From: Vibrio neptunius | Lineage (GTDB): Bacteria > Pseudomonadota > Gammaproteobacteria > Enterobacterales > Vibrionaceae | NCBI RefSeq assembly: GCF_000967495.1 | Contig: NZ_JXXU01000016.1 | Span: 19,997 to 83,996, forward strand | Direction: 5' to 3' | Length of the DNA stretch: 64,000 nucleotides | Part shown: piece by piece, positions 36,719 to 46,558 of the stretch | Position numbering within the stretch: the first letter of the stretch is position 1 | How the letters are laid out: the number at the start of each line of letters is the position of its first letter | The notes under the pieces: generated by a model | Told to the model about the DNA's origin: nothing | Database searches by the model: none | The model's input: the letters and a program-made list of their open reading frames with translations, nothing else | Position numbers and translations under genes: made by a program

Positions 36719-37159
36719 ATGGATAATGCGTTGGATTTTTTATTAAGCCAGGCTCAGGAACGAGAGAACCAAGCGGTACTTGCGCTCAATCAGGCACGAG
36801 TAGAATTGGATGGTTACTATCAGCAACTGGAGCAGATAGAAAACTATCGTCTTGATTACTGTAATCAACTGGTCGAAAGAGGCAAGCAAGGGCTGACAGC
36901 TAGCCAATACTCTCACCTGAACCGCTTCCTCACGACATTAGATGAAACCTTAGCTAAGCAGAAGCAGGCAGAGGAGCATTTCAAATCACAAGTTGACAGT
37001 TGTGAGCAAAATTGGCTCGAATGTCGCAAACAACGCCGCTCTTACGAGTGGTTGATTGAGAAAAAGCAGACCGAGAAAGAACGCTTACAGAATATTCGTG
37101 AACAAAAACAAATGGATGAGTTCTCAACCCTCCAATATTCTCGTCGTACACTGAACTAG
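36719..37159 (+). CDS. fliJ: FliJ, flagellar export stalk protein
   Basis: FliJ is a coiled-coil rod that fits in the centre of the FliI hexamer. The 146-residue protein is almost entirely helical and Gln/Glu-rich (ERENQAVLALNQARVELDG, LETLAKQ-like heptads through residue 130). It starts four bases after fliI. It is last of the first flagellar operon; a 138-base spacer with a sigma-54 promoter follows. Confidence 0.92.
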   Translation: MDNALDFLLSQAQERENQAVLALNQARVELDGYYQQLEQIENYRLDYCNQLVERGKQGLTASQYSHLNRFLTTLDETLAKQKQAEEHFKSQVDSCEQNWLECRKQRRSYEWLIEKKQTEKERLQNIREQKQMDEFSTLQYSRRTLN

Positions 37160-37192
37160 CATCACATTAATGAGCTGTTTACCTTTCTGATT

Positions 37193-37206
37193 GGCGCACT
37201 TCTTGC
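37193..37206 (+). promoter_or_regulatory. Sigma-54 (-24/-12) promoter upstream of fliK
   Basis: TTGGCGCACTTCTTGCAG: GG at 37193-37194, GC at 37205-37206, 10 bases between, about 92 bases before the fliK ATG. It indicates that fliKLMNOPQR-flhB can be transcribed apart from fliEFGHIJ. Confidence 0.75.
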
Positions 37207-37297
37207 AGTTTTCCTCGTTGAATAACGTGTTGCCGCTACTTACTGTTTGAATTATTGGCCGTGACTGTCCTCTCAATTATGCGTGAGTGATCTATTT

Positions 37298-39283
37298 ATG
37301 AATGTGAATTTAACTCCGGTTTCCGATGCCTCTAAAGGGGCAACATCGTCACCTCAATCTGTGGAAGCTAGTGAGGACGCAAAGCAGTCTGAGGGCTTTT
37401 TCTCCAAGTTGGCGTCACTTATCAAGGGTGAATCTGGCGAAGAAAAAGCTTCTGATATGGAGTCAAAAAAAATTGCTCAACTCGTTGAAGGCAAGGATGG
37501 TATCAAAGCATCATTCGATAAAGAAGTTAGCGATAGTGACGACGTCAGTATAGAGGATGAGTCTCAACTAGGAGAGGTGGTAGCCTCTGATGCTAAAAGT
37601 GCTTCTACTGATGAGTTGCTCAAATCAGAAACAAACCAAGACACACTGGCCGACAAAGGAGACGCTGAGCTCTCTACTAAACAACAAGCCGCTCAACAAC
37701 CTGAAGGAGACGCAGATAAAATTGTGTCTGAAAACGAAGAACTGCTGAGTCGTTTAAATGAAGCCAACAGAGCGCTTAAACCCCAAAACGGCAACGAGTT
37801 GCCACAATCATCAGAGTCTTCGGCTCAGGTAACCGGCCCTTTTCAACAAAAGCAAGAAAAATTACACCAAGAGACACCGGTGGATTCTGTCACTCCATTC
37901 TTATCAGCCCAATATCAGGATGAAGAGCTGACTGATGCCAATGTGTCAGCTGCTTCGAATAGTAATAAGATTGAGGTTGAACTGACTGATGAGCAGCAAG
38001 TCATGGTTCCAGAGAGTGTGAAACCATTTATTCAATCTGAAGCGCAACTGAAAGAAGATGTCGTGGCTGTGGACAATCACAGTGGTAGTGCAATGATTGC
38101 TAGCACTGGGGGTACAGCGGCAATGGCCCAGCCAAAAGGCGATAAAACTACACTGACCAATCCTGAAATTGAACAGCTAAAACATGAGCTGAAAATTCAA
38201 GGTTTGTCCGATAAAGAGATTGAGCTGGTTGTGGAGTCTGCAAAAGCTGAGGCGCATAGGCAAACGCTGATCCAGCGCAGAGTTGTTGAACCTGTAGAAC
38301 CTAATGTTGAGAGGGGATTACAATCTACACCGTTATCAATGTCATCGCTGAGTGAAGCTGACATTGCTACTGACCCAGCCGTTGCAGGCCAAACCGTTGC
38401 ACCTGCTACTGGTATACCTTGGGGCGCTTCTACGGCAGAAGTTGGAAAAGATGAGCTAACAATACAACAGGATGCTAGGCCTAAAGCTCAGTTAGCACAA
38501 TCTGTGCAGCAGGCTCTACATAGTACTTCAACTACCTCTAATGCAGCCCCAAATAATCTACAAGTTGCCTCGCAGGCAGCAGCTATACCGCTGACAAATG
38601 ATCTTGCTGCTAGTCAATTTCAGCAAGTTGCCGCTACGCCAGTTGCCAGTGAACAGGCTATGCTCAAAGCGGTAATGGGAGCAAAAGCGGCAGGGTCTTT
38701 AGGTAAGCTCGTTGGGAGCGAGGGCAAACAAAGTGCTGACCAAGGAAATGAAACAGGCTTTGCTCAGCAGTTGTCTCAAGCCGCAGGCCAGCAAGGCTTA
38801 ACAGCGCAGCATCAAATGCGAGCAGATCAAGCGGCTGCTCAGGCTCCTATGCAGTTAAACCGAGAAATGGCAGGCGATCAAGTGGCTGAAAGAGTCCAAA
38901 TGATGATGTCGAAGAATCTGAAAAATATCGACATTCGTCTTGATCCACCAGAATTAGGTCGGCTCCAGATCCGTATGAGTATGACTGGAGAGGGAGCGAC
39001 GGTGCACTTTACGGTGGCAAATCAACAGGCGCGGGATGTCATCGAGCATTCCATGCCTCGTTTACGTGAGATGCTAGCCCAGCAGGGCGTTCAATTGGGG
39101 GACTCTTCTGTTCAGCAGCAATCTTCGGGACAGCAACAAAATCGCTATGCGGCTGGAAATGGGGCTGAAAACGGTCAAGGTAACGGCAACCAGACCTTTG
39201 CAGGTGAAGAAAACCTTGAACCAGACGTCAATCTTGATTTGAATGTCACAACAAAGCGTGATGGAATCAGTTATTACGCTTAA
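37298..39283 (+). CDS. fliK: FliK, flagellar hook-length control protein
   Basis: FliK measures hook length and switches export specificity through FlhB. The 661-residue protein is mostly low-complexity, Ala/Gln/Ser/Glu-rich sequence with a conserved C-terminal domain (about residues 530-610, NIDIRLDPPELGRLQIRMSM) that is the FliK_C/Flg_hook domain, then a Gln-rich tail. A GTG at 37283 gives five more residues, but ATG at 37298 (MNVNLTPVSD) is preferred on the typical start; neither has a strong ribosome site. The length is large against enteric FliK (about 400) but usual in Vibrio. Confidence 0.93.
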   Translation: MNVNLTPVSDASKGATSSPQSVEASEDAKQSEGFFSKLASLIKGESGEEKASDMESKKIAQLVEGKDGIKASFDKEVSDSDDVSIEDESQLGEVVASDAKSASTDELLKSETNQDTLADKGDAELSTKQQAAQQPEGDADKIVSENEELLSRLNEANRALKPQNGNELPQSSESSAQVTGPFQQKQEKLHQETPVDSVTPFLSAQYQDEELTDANVSAASNSNKIEVELTDEQQVMVPESVKPFIQSEAQLKEDVVAVDNHSGSAMIASTGGTAAMAQPKGDKTTLTNPEIEQLKHELKIQGLSDKEIELVVESAKAEAHRQTLIQRRVVEPVEPNVERGLQSTPLSMSSLSEADIATDPAVAGQTVAPATGIPWGASTAEVGKDELTIQQDARPKAQLAQSVQQALHSTSTTSNAAPNNLQVASQAAAIPLTNDLAASQFQQVAATPVASEQAMLKAVMGAKAAGSLGKLVGSEGKQSADQGNETGFAQQLSQAAGQQGLTAQHQMRADQAAAQAPMQLNREMAGDQVAERVQMMMSKNLKNIDIRLDPPELGRLQIRMSMTGEGATVHFTVANQQARDVIEHSMPRLREMLAQQGVQLGDSSVQQQSSGQQQNRYAAGNGAENGQGNGNQTFAGEENLEPDVNLDLNVTTKRDGISYYA

Positions 39284-39318
39284 ACTATAGAAAAGTAAGA
39301 AAATAGAGAAAGTTAAAT

Positions 39319-39816
39319 ATGGCAGACGAAGGAATAGAAGCAGAAGCACCCAAAGGCAAAAGCAAGCTGTTAATTATCATCATCGCTGTTGTTGTTCTAC
39401 TCGTTGGCGGCGGTGGAGCTGCTTTTTTCCTGATGGGATCGGATGAATCCGAAGAAGCATCGCAAACTGCCCAACAAGAAGTGGTGGTATCAACAGAGCC
39501 TGTTTCTTACGTCAATATTGCTCAACCATTTTTATTTAATGTCACGGGTGATAAAAAAGATCGGCTTGTGCAAATTAAAGTACAGCTGATGGTGCGTGGT
39601 ACAGAAAATGAAAACTTAGCCCGTTACCACTCACCATTGGTTGAAAGCTCATTACTCGGTACTTTCGCTTCAGCGACCGTCGACCAGCTGCGTAGTGTCA
39701 ACGGACGGGTGGAATTGAGAGATAAAGCCACAGAAGATATTAAAGCGAGCTTGACTCGTGCGGTAGGGCAACCCGTGATTGAACGAGTGTTGTTTACTGA
39801 TTTTGTAATACAGTAG
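39319..39816 (+). CDS. fliL: FliL, stator-associated basal body protein
   Basis: FliL surrounds the stator and supports motility under load. The 165-residue protein has an N-terminal helix (LLIIIIAVVVLLVGGGGAAFFL, about residues 17-38), then a periplasmic domain (VSYVNIAQPFLFNVTGDKKDR) ending LFTDFVIQ. It is eight bases before fliM. A second FliL paralogue is common in vibrios but not in this window. Confidence 0.94.
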   Translation: MADEGIEAEAPKGKSKLLIIIIAVVVLLVGGGGAAFFLMGSDESEEASQTAQQEVVVSTEPVSYVNIAQPFLFNVTGDKKDRLVQIKVQLMVRGTENENLARYHSPLVESSLLGTFASATVDQLRSVNGRVELRDKATEDIKASLTRAVGQPVIERVLFTDFVIQ

Positions 39817-39823
39817 GTGAAGA

Positions 39824-40879
39824 GTGACCGATCTATTAAGCCAAGACGAGATTGATGCGCTGCTCCACGGTGTCGACGATGTCGATGAGGGAGAAGACGA
39901 CGGTGGTGGCGCAGCGGCGGACCCCAGCGCAGTAGAGTTTGATTTCTCTTCGCAAGACCGTATCGTTCGTGGTCGAATGCCAACGCTAGAGTTGATCAAC
40001 GAACGTTTTGCGCGTCACCTGCGGATCAGCTTATTCAACATGCTGAGAAAAACCGCCGAAGTGTCGATAAATGGCGTACAAATGATGAAATTCGGTGAAT
40101 ATCAAAATACTTTGTATGTGCCGACTAGTTTGAACATGGTACGCTTTAGACCGCTAAAAGGTACTGCACTTATTACCATGGAAGCCCGCTTAGTTTTTAT
40201 TTTGGTAGAAAACTTTTTTGGTGGTGATGGGCGTTTTCATGCTCGAATTGAAGGGCGTGAGTTTACGCCAACTGAGCGTCGCATTGTACAACTTCTGCTC
40301 AAGATTGTGTTTGAAGATTATAAAGAGGCTTGGTCTCCAGTAATGGGCGTCGAGTTTGAATATCTCGATTCTGAAGTGAACCCAAGCATGGCAAACATTG
40401 TCAGCCCGACGGAAGTGATTGTTGTCAGCTCTTTCCATATAGAAGTTGATGGCGGCGGTGGTGATTTCCATGTGGTGATGCCCTACTCTATGGTGGAGCC
40501 GATCCGCGAACTGCTTGATGCAGGTGTTCAGTCAGATAAGATGGAAACGGATGTTCGTTGGAGCACCGCACTTCGCGAGGAGATAATGGATGTTCCGGTT
40601 AACTTCCGCGTGAATTTACTGGAACAGGATATTTCACTAAGAGATTTGATGGAGCTGCAACCCGGTGACATCATTCCTATCACTATGCCTGAAAATGCCA
40701 CTATGTTTGTTGAAGAACTACCAACATTCCGCGTCAAAATGGGACGCTCTGGTGAACAACTTGCGGTTCAGGTTTCAGAGGAAATTAAGCGCCCGGATGT
40801 GGTCAAGACCGACATCGCTTTCTTGGGCAAAGATGTCATTTCTGAATTAGAAGAAGATGACGGTGAAATTGAAGATTAA
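39824..40879 (+). CDS. fliM: FliM, flagellar motor switch protein
   Basis: FliM forms the C-ring and binds CheY-P at its N-terminus. The 351-residue protein begins with the CheY-binding peptide LLSQDEIDALLHGVDD and continues with the CheC-like middle domain and a SpoA C-terminal domain (DISLRDLMELQPGDIIPI near residue 267). The start is GTG. It is 24 bases before fliN, its C-ring partner. Confidence 0.95.
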   Translation: MTDLLSQDEIDALLHGVDDVDEGEDDGGGAAADPSAVEFDFSSQDRIVRGRMPTLELINERFARHLRISLFNMLRKTAEVSINGVQMMKFGEYQNTLYVPTSLNMVRFRPLKGTALITMEARLVFILVENFFGGDGRFHARIEGREFTPTERRIVQLLLKIVFEDYKEAWSPVMGVEFEYLDSEVNPSMANIVSPTEVIVVSSFHIEVDGGGGDFHVVMPYSMVEPIRELLDAGVQSDKMETDVRWSTALREEIMDVPVNFRVNLLEQDISLRDLMELQPGDIIPITMPENATMFVEELPTFRVKMGRSGEQLAVQVSEEIKRPDVVKTDIAFLGKDVISELEEDDGEIED

Positions 40880-40902
40880 TATAGAGTAAATAGGTAACAG
40901 GT

Positions 40903-41313
40903 ATGGAACCGAGCGACGATCAAAAACTGGCGGATGAATGGGCTGCTGCACTAGGTGAAGACCCTGATGCGCCAGAGGTAGATGTAGATGAAGTTATGGC
41001 CGCTCAACTTGATGAGTTACAAGATACTGGGTCGCCTATTTCAGAAGACGAACGCCGCAAACTCGATACGATTCTGGATATTCCAGTGACGATTTCTATG
41101 GAAGTAGGCCGTTCACAAATCAGTATTCGTAATTTGCTCCAACTTAACCAAGGTTCAGTCGTTGAACTTGAGCGTTTAGCCGGGGAGTCGTTGGATGTGT
41201 TGGTTAATGGTACTTTGATTGCTCACGGTGAGGTGGTGGTAGTCAATGATAAGTTTGGTATTCGTTTGACTGACGTTATCAGCCAGACTGAGCGGATTAA
41301 GAAGCTAAGGTAA
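40903..41313 (+). CDS. fliN: FliN, flagellar motor switch protein
   Basis: FliN is the C-ring SpoA protein with the signature VTISMEVGRSQISIRNLLQLNQGSV near residue 63 and a C-terminal NDKFGIRLTDVIS. The 136-residue form has a short acidic N-terminal extension. It is three bases before fliO. Confidence 0.95.
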   Translation: MEPSDDQKLADEWAAALGEDPDAPEVDVDEVMAAQLDELQDTGSPISEDERRKLDTILDIPVTISMEVGRSQISIRNLLQLNQGSVVELERLAGESLDVLVNGTLIAHGEVVVVNDKFGIRLTDVISQTERIKKLR

Positions 41314-41316
41314 ATT

Positions 41317-41730
41317 ATGAGAAAACAGATAAAAGGGGTGTCTCTGTGTCTTCTTACGCTCCTCTCTCCGTCTGTTTGGGCTGAAACTGCATCAGGTAAT
41401 CAGCTAGATTGGGCGACCACGTTTGGGTCGCTTTTGTTCGTCGTCGCATTCATCCTCTTTTTGGCTTGGTTACTGAAACGTATGCGAGTGCCAGCGATGA
41501 TTAACCAAGGAGGCCTGAATATCGTGCGTCAGATACCAGTCGGTACTCGTGAACGAATCATGATTGTACAGGCGGGTGAAGAGCAATTCTTAGTGGGAGT
41601 GACCGCACAGTCGGTACAACTGATTTCCAAGTTGGATACCCCTTTGACTCAGGAGGAGCTGGATAAATCTGCATTGGCGTCCAGTCCTTTTGCGACCCAA
41701 TTGACTCAGCTATTGAAAAAGAAAGAATGA
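41317..41730 (+). CDS. fliO: FliO, flagellar export gate assembly protein
   Basis: FliO helps FliP assemble in the export gate. The 137-residue protein has a signal-like start ([14 protein letters not shown]), one membrane helix (about residues 35-54, [19 protein letters not shown]) and a short cytosolic tail with [24 protein letters not shown]. It overlaps fliP by four bases. Confidence 0.92.
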   Translation: MRKQIKGVSLCLLTLLSPSVWAETASGNQLDWATTFGSLLFVVAFILFLAWLLKRMRVPAMINQGGLNIVRQIPVGTRERIMIVQAGEEQFLVGVTAQSVQLISKLDTPLTQEELDKSALASSPFATQLTQLLKKKE

Positions 41731-42602
41731 TAAACACTAGTCGATTAGCGTTATTGATACTGACTCTATGCCTGAGCTTTTTTGCGGCGACTTCGTTCGC
41801 TGAGGAAAGTATTGCAACCCCAATTCCTGACAATGCGGCACCGTCACAATCGGTCACTGTCTCCGCCATGGAAAAAGAGCAGGGCGCTGCACGGACCATT
41901 TCAACTGGCAGTTTTACGGGTGGTGGTGGTGGCATTCCTGCGTTCACCATGACGACTAACCCTGATGGTAGCGAAGACTATTCGATTAACTTACAGATAT
42001 TAGCGTTAATGACCATGTTGGGTTTCTTGCCTGCCATGGTCATTTTGATGACTTCATTCACTCGTATTGTCGTGGTGATGTCGATTCTTCGTCAGGCGAT
42101 GGGTTTGCAACAAACGCCATCTAATCAGGTCATTATAGGTATCGCGATTTTCTTGACCTTCTTCATCATGTCTCCGGTGTTGAACAAGATTAATGAAGAC
42201 TCTATCCAGCCATACATCAATGAACAGATCACCGCACGTGAAGCTTTTGACCGCGCCCAAGTGCCAATGAAAGACTTTATGCTCAAGCAAACTCGAGTTA
42301 AGGACCTTGAAACCTTTGTTAATATTTCTGGTTCAGATGCAACAGCGCCCGAAGATGTTTCAATGGCCATATTGATCCCAGCATTTATTACCTCTGAATT
42401 GAAAACGGCTTTCCAGATTGGATTTATGCTCTTCCTTCCGTTTCTGATTATTGATTTAGTGGTGGCCTCAGTTCTGATGGCGATGGGTATGATGATGCTC
42501 TCCCCAATGATCGTTTCTTTACCTTTCAAACTCATGCTGTTTGTCCTTGTTGATGGCTGGAACCTCATTCTGTCTACTCTAGCTGGCAGCTTTGCCTTGT
42601 AG
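41727..42602 (+). CDS. fliP: FliP, flagellar export gate protein
   Basis: FliP is the main ring subunit of the type III gate. The 291-residue protein has a cleavable signal ([19 protein letters not shown]), a periplasmic N-terminal extension, then the conserved FliP membrane core: [19 protein letters not shown] near residue 109 and [21 protein letters not shown] near residue 232. The extra N-terminal segment is longer than in Salmonella FliP. It overlaps fliO by four bases. Confidence 0.95.
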   Translation: MINTSRLALLILTLCLSFFAATSFAEESIATPIPDNAAPSQSVTVSAMEKEQGAARTISTGSFTGGGGGIPAFTMTTNPDGSEDYSINLQILALMTMLGFLPAMVILMTSFTRIVVVMSILRQAMGLQQTPSNQVIIGIAIFLTFFIMSPVLNKINEDSIQPYINEQITAREAFDRAQVPMKDFMLKQTRVKDLETFVNISGSDATAPEDVSMAILIPAFITSELKTAFQIGFMLFLPFLIIDLVVASVLMAMGMMMLSPMIVSLPFKLMLFVLVDGWNLILSTLAGSFAL

Positions 42603-42614
42603 TGGGAGGAAAAC

Positions 42615-42884
42615 ATGACGCCTGAAGTATTCGTCGAGTTGTTCAAAGATGCGTTGTGGATGGTTCTGATTATGGTTTGTGCCATTATCATCCCCAGCTT
42701 ACTTATTGGTCTGGTTGTCGCGATCTTTCAGGCTGCAACGTCGATTAACGAACAGACGTTGAGCTTCTTACCCCGTCTAGTGGTGACTTTGTTGGCGTTG
42801 ATGTTGTTCGCGCATTGGATGACACAAATGATGATGGAGTACTTTTTCTCGATTGTTGAGCGCCTGCCTCAGGTTCTCTACTAG
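42615..42884 (+). CDS. fliQ: FliQ, flagellar export gate protein
   Basis: An 89-residue protein with two membrane helices (LWMVLIMVCAIIIPSLLIGLVV and LPRLVVTLLALMLFAHWM) and the family linker FQAATSINEQTLSFLP. It forms the gate with FliP and FliR. It lies 12 bases from each neighbour. Confidence 0.95.
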   Translation: MTPEVFVELFKDALWMVLIMVCAIIIPSLLIGLVVAIFQAATSINEQTLSFLPRLVVTLLALMLFAHWMTQMMMEYFFSIVERLPQVLY

Positions 42885-42895
42885 GGCGGTTTGAC

Positions 42896-43678
42896 GTGGA
42901 ATACCCAACGAGCCTGATACTCGACTGGATAGCCAACTACTTCTGGCCTTATACCCGAATCGCTGCCATGTTGATGGTGATGTCGGTGACAGGGGCGCGT
43001 TTTGTTTCTACTCGTGTCAGACTCTATCTTGGTTTGGCAATTACGCTTGCTGTAATGCCTGTTATCCCTGCTGTGCCAAACACCATAGAGTTGCTCTCTG
43101 GACAAGGCTTCATGACGCTCTTAGAGCAGATCATCATTGGTGTCGCGATGGGAACCATTACTCAGTTCATGATTCAGACCTTTGTGATTCTTGGCCAAAT
43201 TCTTGGTATGCAAGCGAGTTTAGGTTTTGCATCAATGGTTGACCCTGCCAATGGTCAGAATACGCCGTTACTTGGTCAGCTTTTTATGTTCCTAGCCACG
43301 ATGTTTTTCCTCGCTACCGATGGTCACTTGAAAATGATTATGCTGGTGGTAATGAGCTTTCAGTCACTACCTATTGGTAGCGGATCACTGAACACCGTCG
43401 ATTTTAGGGAATTGGCACTTTGGCTAGGGATCATGTTTAAAGTTGCACTGAGTATGTCCTTGTCTGGGATTATCGCATTGTTAACGATCAATTTATCGTT
43501 TGGCGTTATGACCCGTGCGGCACCACAGCTGAACATCTTCTCTCTGGGTTTTGCGTTTGCTTTGATCGTCGGCTTATTACTCTGTTGGTATATTATCGCC
43601 GGGCTATTCAGTCACTATGAGCTATTCTGGTTGCAAGGGGAGCAGCAAGTGTGCCGCTTCATACGCTTAAATTGTTAG
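42896..43678 (+). CDS. fliR: FliR, flagellar export gate protein
   Basis: A 260-residue membrane protein with about six helices and the conserved GFASMVDPANGQNTPLLGQ segment near residue 110. It caps the FliP5-FliQ4-FliR1 gate. The start is GTG. It precedes flhB by nine bases. Confidence 0.94.
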   Translation: MEYPTSLILDWIANYFWPYTRIAAMLMVMSVTGARFVSTRVRLYLGLAITLAVMPVIPAVPNTIELLSGQGFMTLLEQIIIGVAMGTITQFMIQTFVILGQILGMQASLGFASMVDPANGQNTPLLGQLFMFLATMFFLATDGHLKMIMLVVMSFQSLPIGSGSLNTVDFRELALWLGIMFKVALSMSLSGIIALLTINLSFGVMTRAAPQLNIFSLGFAFALIVGLLLCWYIIAGLFSHYELFWLQGEQQVCRFIRLNC

Positions 43679-43687
43679 GGGGCCGAA

Positions 43688-44818
43688 TTGGCAGAATCAG
43701 ACGGTCAAGAACGCACCGAAGACGCTACGCCCAGGCGATTGCAGCAGGCTCGTGAAAAAGGGCAGGTTGCAAGGTCTAAAGAGTTAGCGTCAGTATCTGT
43801 GCTTGTCATTGGGGCCATTGCCTTGATGTGGTTTGGTGATGCACTTGCACGTGGGTTGTATACACTTATGGGGCGTTTGTTTGATCTGTCGCGTGAAGAG
43901 ATTTTTGACTTGCCAAAGTTGTTTGATATTGCTCTTGGTTCGCTAGTCAGCTTGCTTGGCCCCTTGTTGTTGATTCTTACTGTTCTGTTCATTGCTGCTT
44001 TAATTGGTGCCGCAGGAGTTGGTGGCATTAGTTTCTCAGTTGAAGCCGCGATGCCAAAGTGGTCAAAAATGAACCCACTCAGTGGCCTAAAGCGAATGGT
44101 GGGCTTGCAAAGTTGGGTTGAGTTACTTAAATCAATTCTGAAAGTAACTTTGGTTTCTGGTGTCGCATTTTATCTGATCGATGCAGCGCAGAAAGATCTG
44201 TTCCAGTTGAGTATGGATGTCTATCCGCAGAACATTTTCCACGCATTAGATATCTTGCTTAACTTTGTACTATTGATCAGTTGTTCGTTGCTGATTGTCG
44301 TCGCGATTGATATCCCTTTCCAGATTTGGCAGCACGCGGATCAGTTAAAGATGACCAAGCAGGAAGTCAAAGATGAGTACAAGGAGACGGAAGGTAAGCC
44401 TGAAGTCAAAGGCCGTATTCGTATGTTGCAGCGTGAAGCCGCCCAACGCCGAATGATGTCAGAAGTTCCCCAAGCTGATGTGATTGTCACCAACCCGGAG
44501 CACTTCTCTGTGGCTCTTCGCTATAAGCAAGATACTGATAAAGCGCCGATTGTAGTCGCAAAAGGCGTCGACCATATGGCGCTAAAAATACGAGAAATTG
44601 CTCGTGAACACGACATCTATGTGATTCCAGCTCCTCCGCTCGCACGAGCCCTTTATCACTCGACTGAGTTAGAGCAAGAGATCCCTGATGGGCTGTTTAC
44701 GGCTGTGGCGCAAGTTCTAGCCTATGTGTTCCAGCTTAAACAGTATCGTAAGCGTGGTGGCCAACGTCCGCACTTTAAAGCGTCGGATCTACCGATTCCA
44801 TCAGACTTAAGGCAATAG
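43688..44818 (+). CDS. flhB: FlhB, flagellar export switch protein
   Basis: FlhB sets export specificity after autocleavage between Asn and Pro in its cytosolic domain. The 376-residue protein has four membrane helices (about residues 30-210) and a cytosolic tail. The start is a TTG (43688) giving MAESDGQERTEDATPRRL, the conserved FlhB start. The cleavage motif reads NPEH at residues 269-272 instead of the usual NPTH; Asn, Pro and His are kept. It is last of the flagellar run; the opposing smrB gene ends 29 bases later. Confidence 0.95.
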   Translation: MAESDGQERTEDATPRRLQQAREKGQVARSKELASVSVLVIGAIALMWFGDALARGLYTLMGRLFDLSREEIFDLPKLFDIALGSLVSLLGPLLLILTVLFIAALIGAAGVGGISFSVEAAMPKWSKMNPLSGLKRMVGLQSWVELLKSILKVTLVSGVAFYLIDAAQKDLFQLSMDVYPQNIFHALDILLNFVLLISCSLLIVVAIDIPFQIWQHADQLKMTKQEVKDEYKETEGKPEVKGRIRMLQREAAQRRMMSEVPQADVIVTNPEHFSVALRYKQDTDKAPIVVAKGVDHMALKIREIAREHDIYVIPAPPLARALYHSTELEQEIPDGLFTAVAQVLAYVFQLKQYRKRGGQRPHFKASDLPIPSDLRQ

Positions 44819-44847
44819 AAGACTGGCTTATATTTGTGTTAGCGATT

Positions 44848-45378
44848 CTATTTCTCTGGTATCGACAGTAGTACCAGCAAAGCGCCGTCACCGCCGAATT
44901 CTAATGGCGCTTGGTGAAATGCCATGACATCCGGGTGCTGCGCCAACCAAAGCGGCGTTTTTTGCTTAAGAATATGCTTGCCAATACCGTGTTGAACACA
45001 CGCACATGAAATCTCATTTTTGATGCAGTAAGCAATCATCGCGCCGAGTTCGCGCTTGGCTTCATTTTGCGTCATGCCGTGCATATCCAAAAACACATCC
45101 GGGACGTACACGCCACGGCGAAGGCGTTTCACTTCATATTGAGATACGTCATCGCGGGCATAGCGAGTCGGTCCGTCTTCACTGAGAAGCGGTACGAATT
45201 CGTCAGAGAAATAGAACTCTGTATCGCTGGCTTCACGCGCGCTACGTTTGATTTCTTTTTGCTTAGTATTTTTTTTTGGCTGCTGGACTATGGTATCCTG
45301 TCGCAACTTTTTTACGCCTTGTACTGCATCCCTGAAAAGGGCGAAATCATCATCAATTTCGGTGTCTTTTTTGCTCAT
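44848..45378 (-). CDS. smrB: SmrB, ribosome rescue nuclease with Smr domain
   Basis: SmrB cleaves mRNA at collided ribosomes. The 176-residue protein has a basic N-terminal extension and a C-terminal Smr domain: LDMHGMTQNEA near residue 97, then QHGIGKHIL and GGDGALLVLL. The frame extends to 45483, but ATG 45378 (MSKKDTEID) is the standard start. It is divergent from prmB, with smrB-prmB-aroC matching the enterobacterial neighbourhood. Confidence 0.93.
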   Translation of the reverse strand: MSKKDTEIDDDFALFRDAVQGVKKLRQDTIVQQPKKNTKQKEIKRSAREASDTEFYFSDEFVPLLSEDGPTRYARDDVSQYEVKRLRRGVYVPDVFLDMHGMTQNEAKRELGAMIAYCIKNEISCACVQHGIGKHILKQKTPLWLAQHPDVMAFHQAPLEFGGDGALLVLLSIPEK

Positions 45379-45439
45379 TGGGTCATAGATACATAAATAA
45401 ATGCTATTGGCAGTATTGTAGCGCTTTTCGGAGGCAATT

Positions 45440-46372
45440 TTGGATAAGATTTTTGTAGAAGAAGCTGTATCAGAATTACACACTCTTCAGGATATGATTC
45501 GTTGGACTGTGAGTCGTTTCAATGCCGCAAACCTATTTTATGGTCACGGCACTGATAACGCATGGGATGAAGCCGTTCAGCTGATCCTGCCAACGTTGTA
45601 CTTGCCAATTGACGTGCCTCCGCATGTATTAAATTCTCGATTAACGAGCAGCGAGCGCTTGCGCATTGTTGAGCGCGTTGTGAAACGAATTAATGAGCGT
45701 ACTCCAACCGCGTACCTGACCAACCGTGCTTGGTTCTGTGGCTTAGAGTTTTTTGTCGATGAACGGGTTCTAGTACCCCGTTCTCCAATTGGAGAGCTGA
45801 TCCAGGCAGAGTTTCAACCTTGGCTCATCGAAGAGCCAACACGTATTATGGATCTGTGTACCGGTAGTGGCTGTATCGCGATCGCCTGTGCACATGCTTT
45901 CCCGGATGCAGAAGTTGATGCTATTGATATCTCGACAGATGCACTGCAGGTTGCCGAACAGAATGTTCAAGACCATGGTATGGAGCAGCAGGTATTCCCG
46001 ATTCGCTCGGATTTGTTCCGTGATCTGCCAAAAGAGAAGTACAACCTGATCGTGTCTAACCCTCCGTATGTGGATCAAGAAGACATGAACAGTCTGCCTG
46101 ATGAGTTTACGCATGAGCCTGAACTTGGCCTCGCTGCGGGTACGGATGGCCTGAAATTGGTGCGTCGTATTCTGGCGAATGCGCCAGATTACTTAACGGA
46201 TAACGGTATTCTCATCTGTGAGGTGGGTAACTCTATGGTTCATATGATGGAGCAATATCCGCATATCCCTTTCACCTGGCTTGAGTTTGAAAATGGCGGC
46301 CATGGTGTATTCATGCTAACGCGTGAACAGATGCTGCAGTATGCGGAAGAGTTCTCAATCTACAAAGACTGA
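45440..46372 (+). CDS. prmB: PrmB, ribosomal protein L3 glutamine methyltransferase
   Basis: PrmB methylates Gln150 of L3 with SAM. The 310-residue protein has an N-terminal helical domain and a Rossmann methyltransferase with [13 protein letters not shown] near residue 140 (SAM site) and NPPY near residue 208, the glutamine-binding motif of N5-glutamine methyltransferases. The start is TTG (45440), giving [15 protein letters not shown], near-identical to the E. coli start. It is followed by a terminator. Confidence 0.95.
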   Translation: MDKIFVEEAVSELHTLQDMIRWTVSRFNAANLFYGHGTDNAWDEAVQLILPTLYLPIDVPPHVLNSRLTSSERLRIVERVVKRINERTPTAYLTNRAWFCGLEFFVDERVLVPRSPIGELIQAEFQPWLIEEPTRIMDLCTGSGCIAIACAHAFPDAEVDAIDISTDALQVAEQNVQDHGMEQQVFPIRSDLFRDLPKEKYNLIVSNPPYVDQEDMNSLPDEFTHEPELGLAAGTDGLKLVRRILANAPDYLTDNGILICEVGNSMVHMMEQYPHIPFTWLEFENGGHGVFMLTREQMLQYAEEFSIYKD

Positions 46373-46400
46373 GTATCATTCAGTTCGCTTGATGTGATAA

Positions 46401-46432
46401 AACGCCGGACAGCCTTGTCCGGCGTTTTTTAT
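46401..46432 (+). terminator. Terminator after prmB
   Basis: AACGCCGGAC / GTCCGGCGTT perfect 10-bp stem with a 6-base loop and a T run. Confidence 0.9.
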
Positions 46433-46558
46433 TGGCAAAGAAAAGCAAAATAGATCGGCATTAGGTCTTTACATCAAATCGCAATAACGCCACTATGAAT
46501 TTACCAACAATTGTAATGTACAGCTTTGTTTACAGGGCTGAAGGAATTTGAGGAAGTA

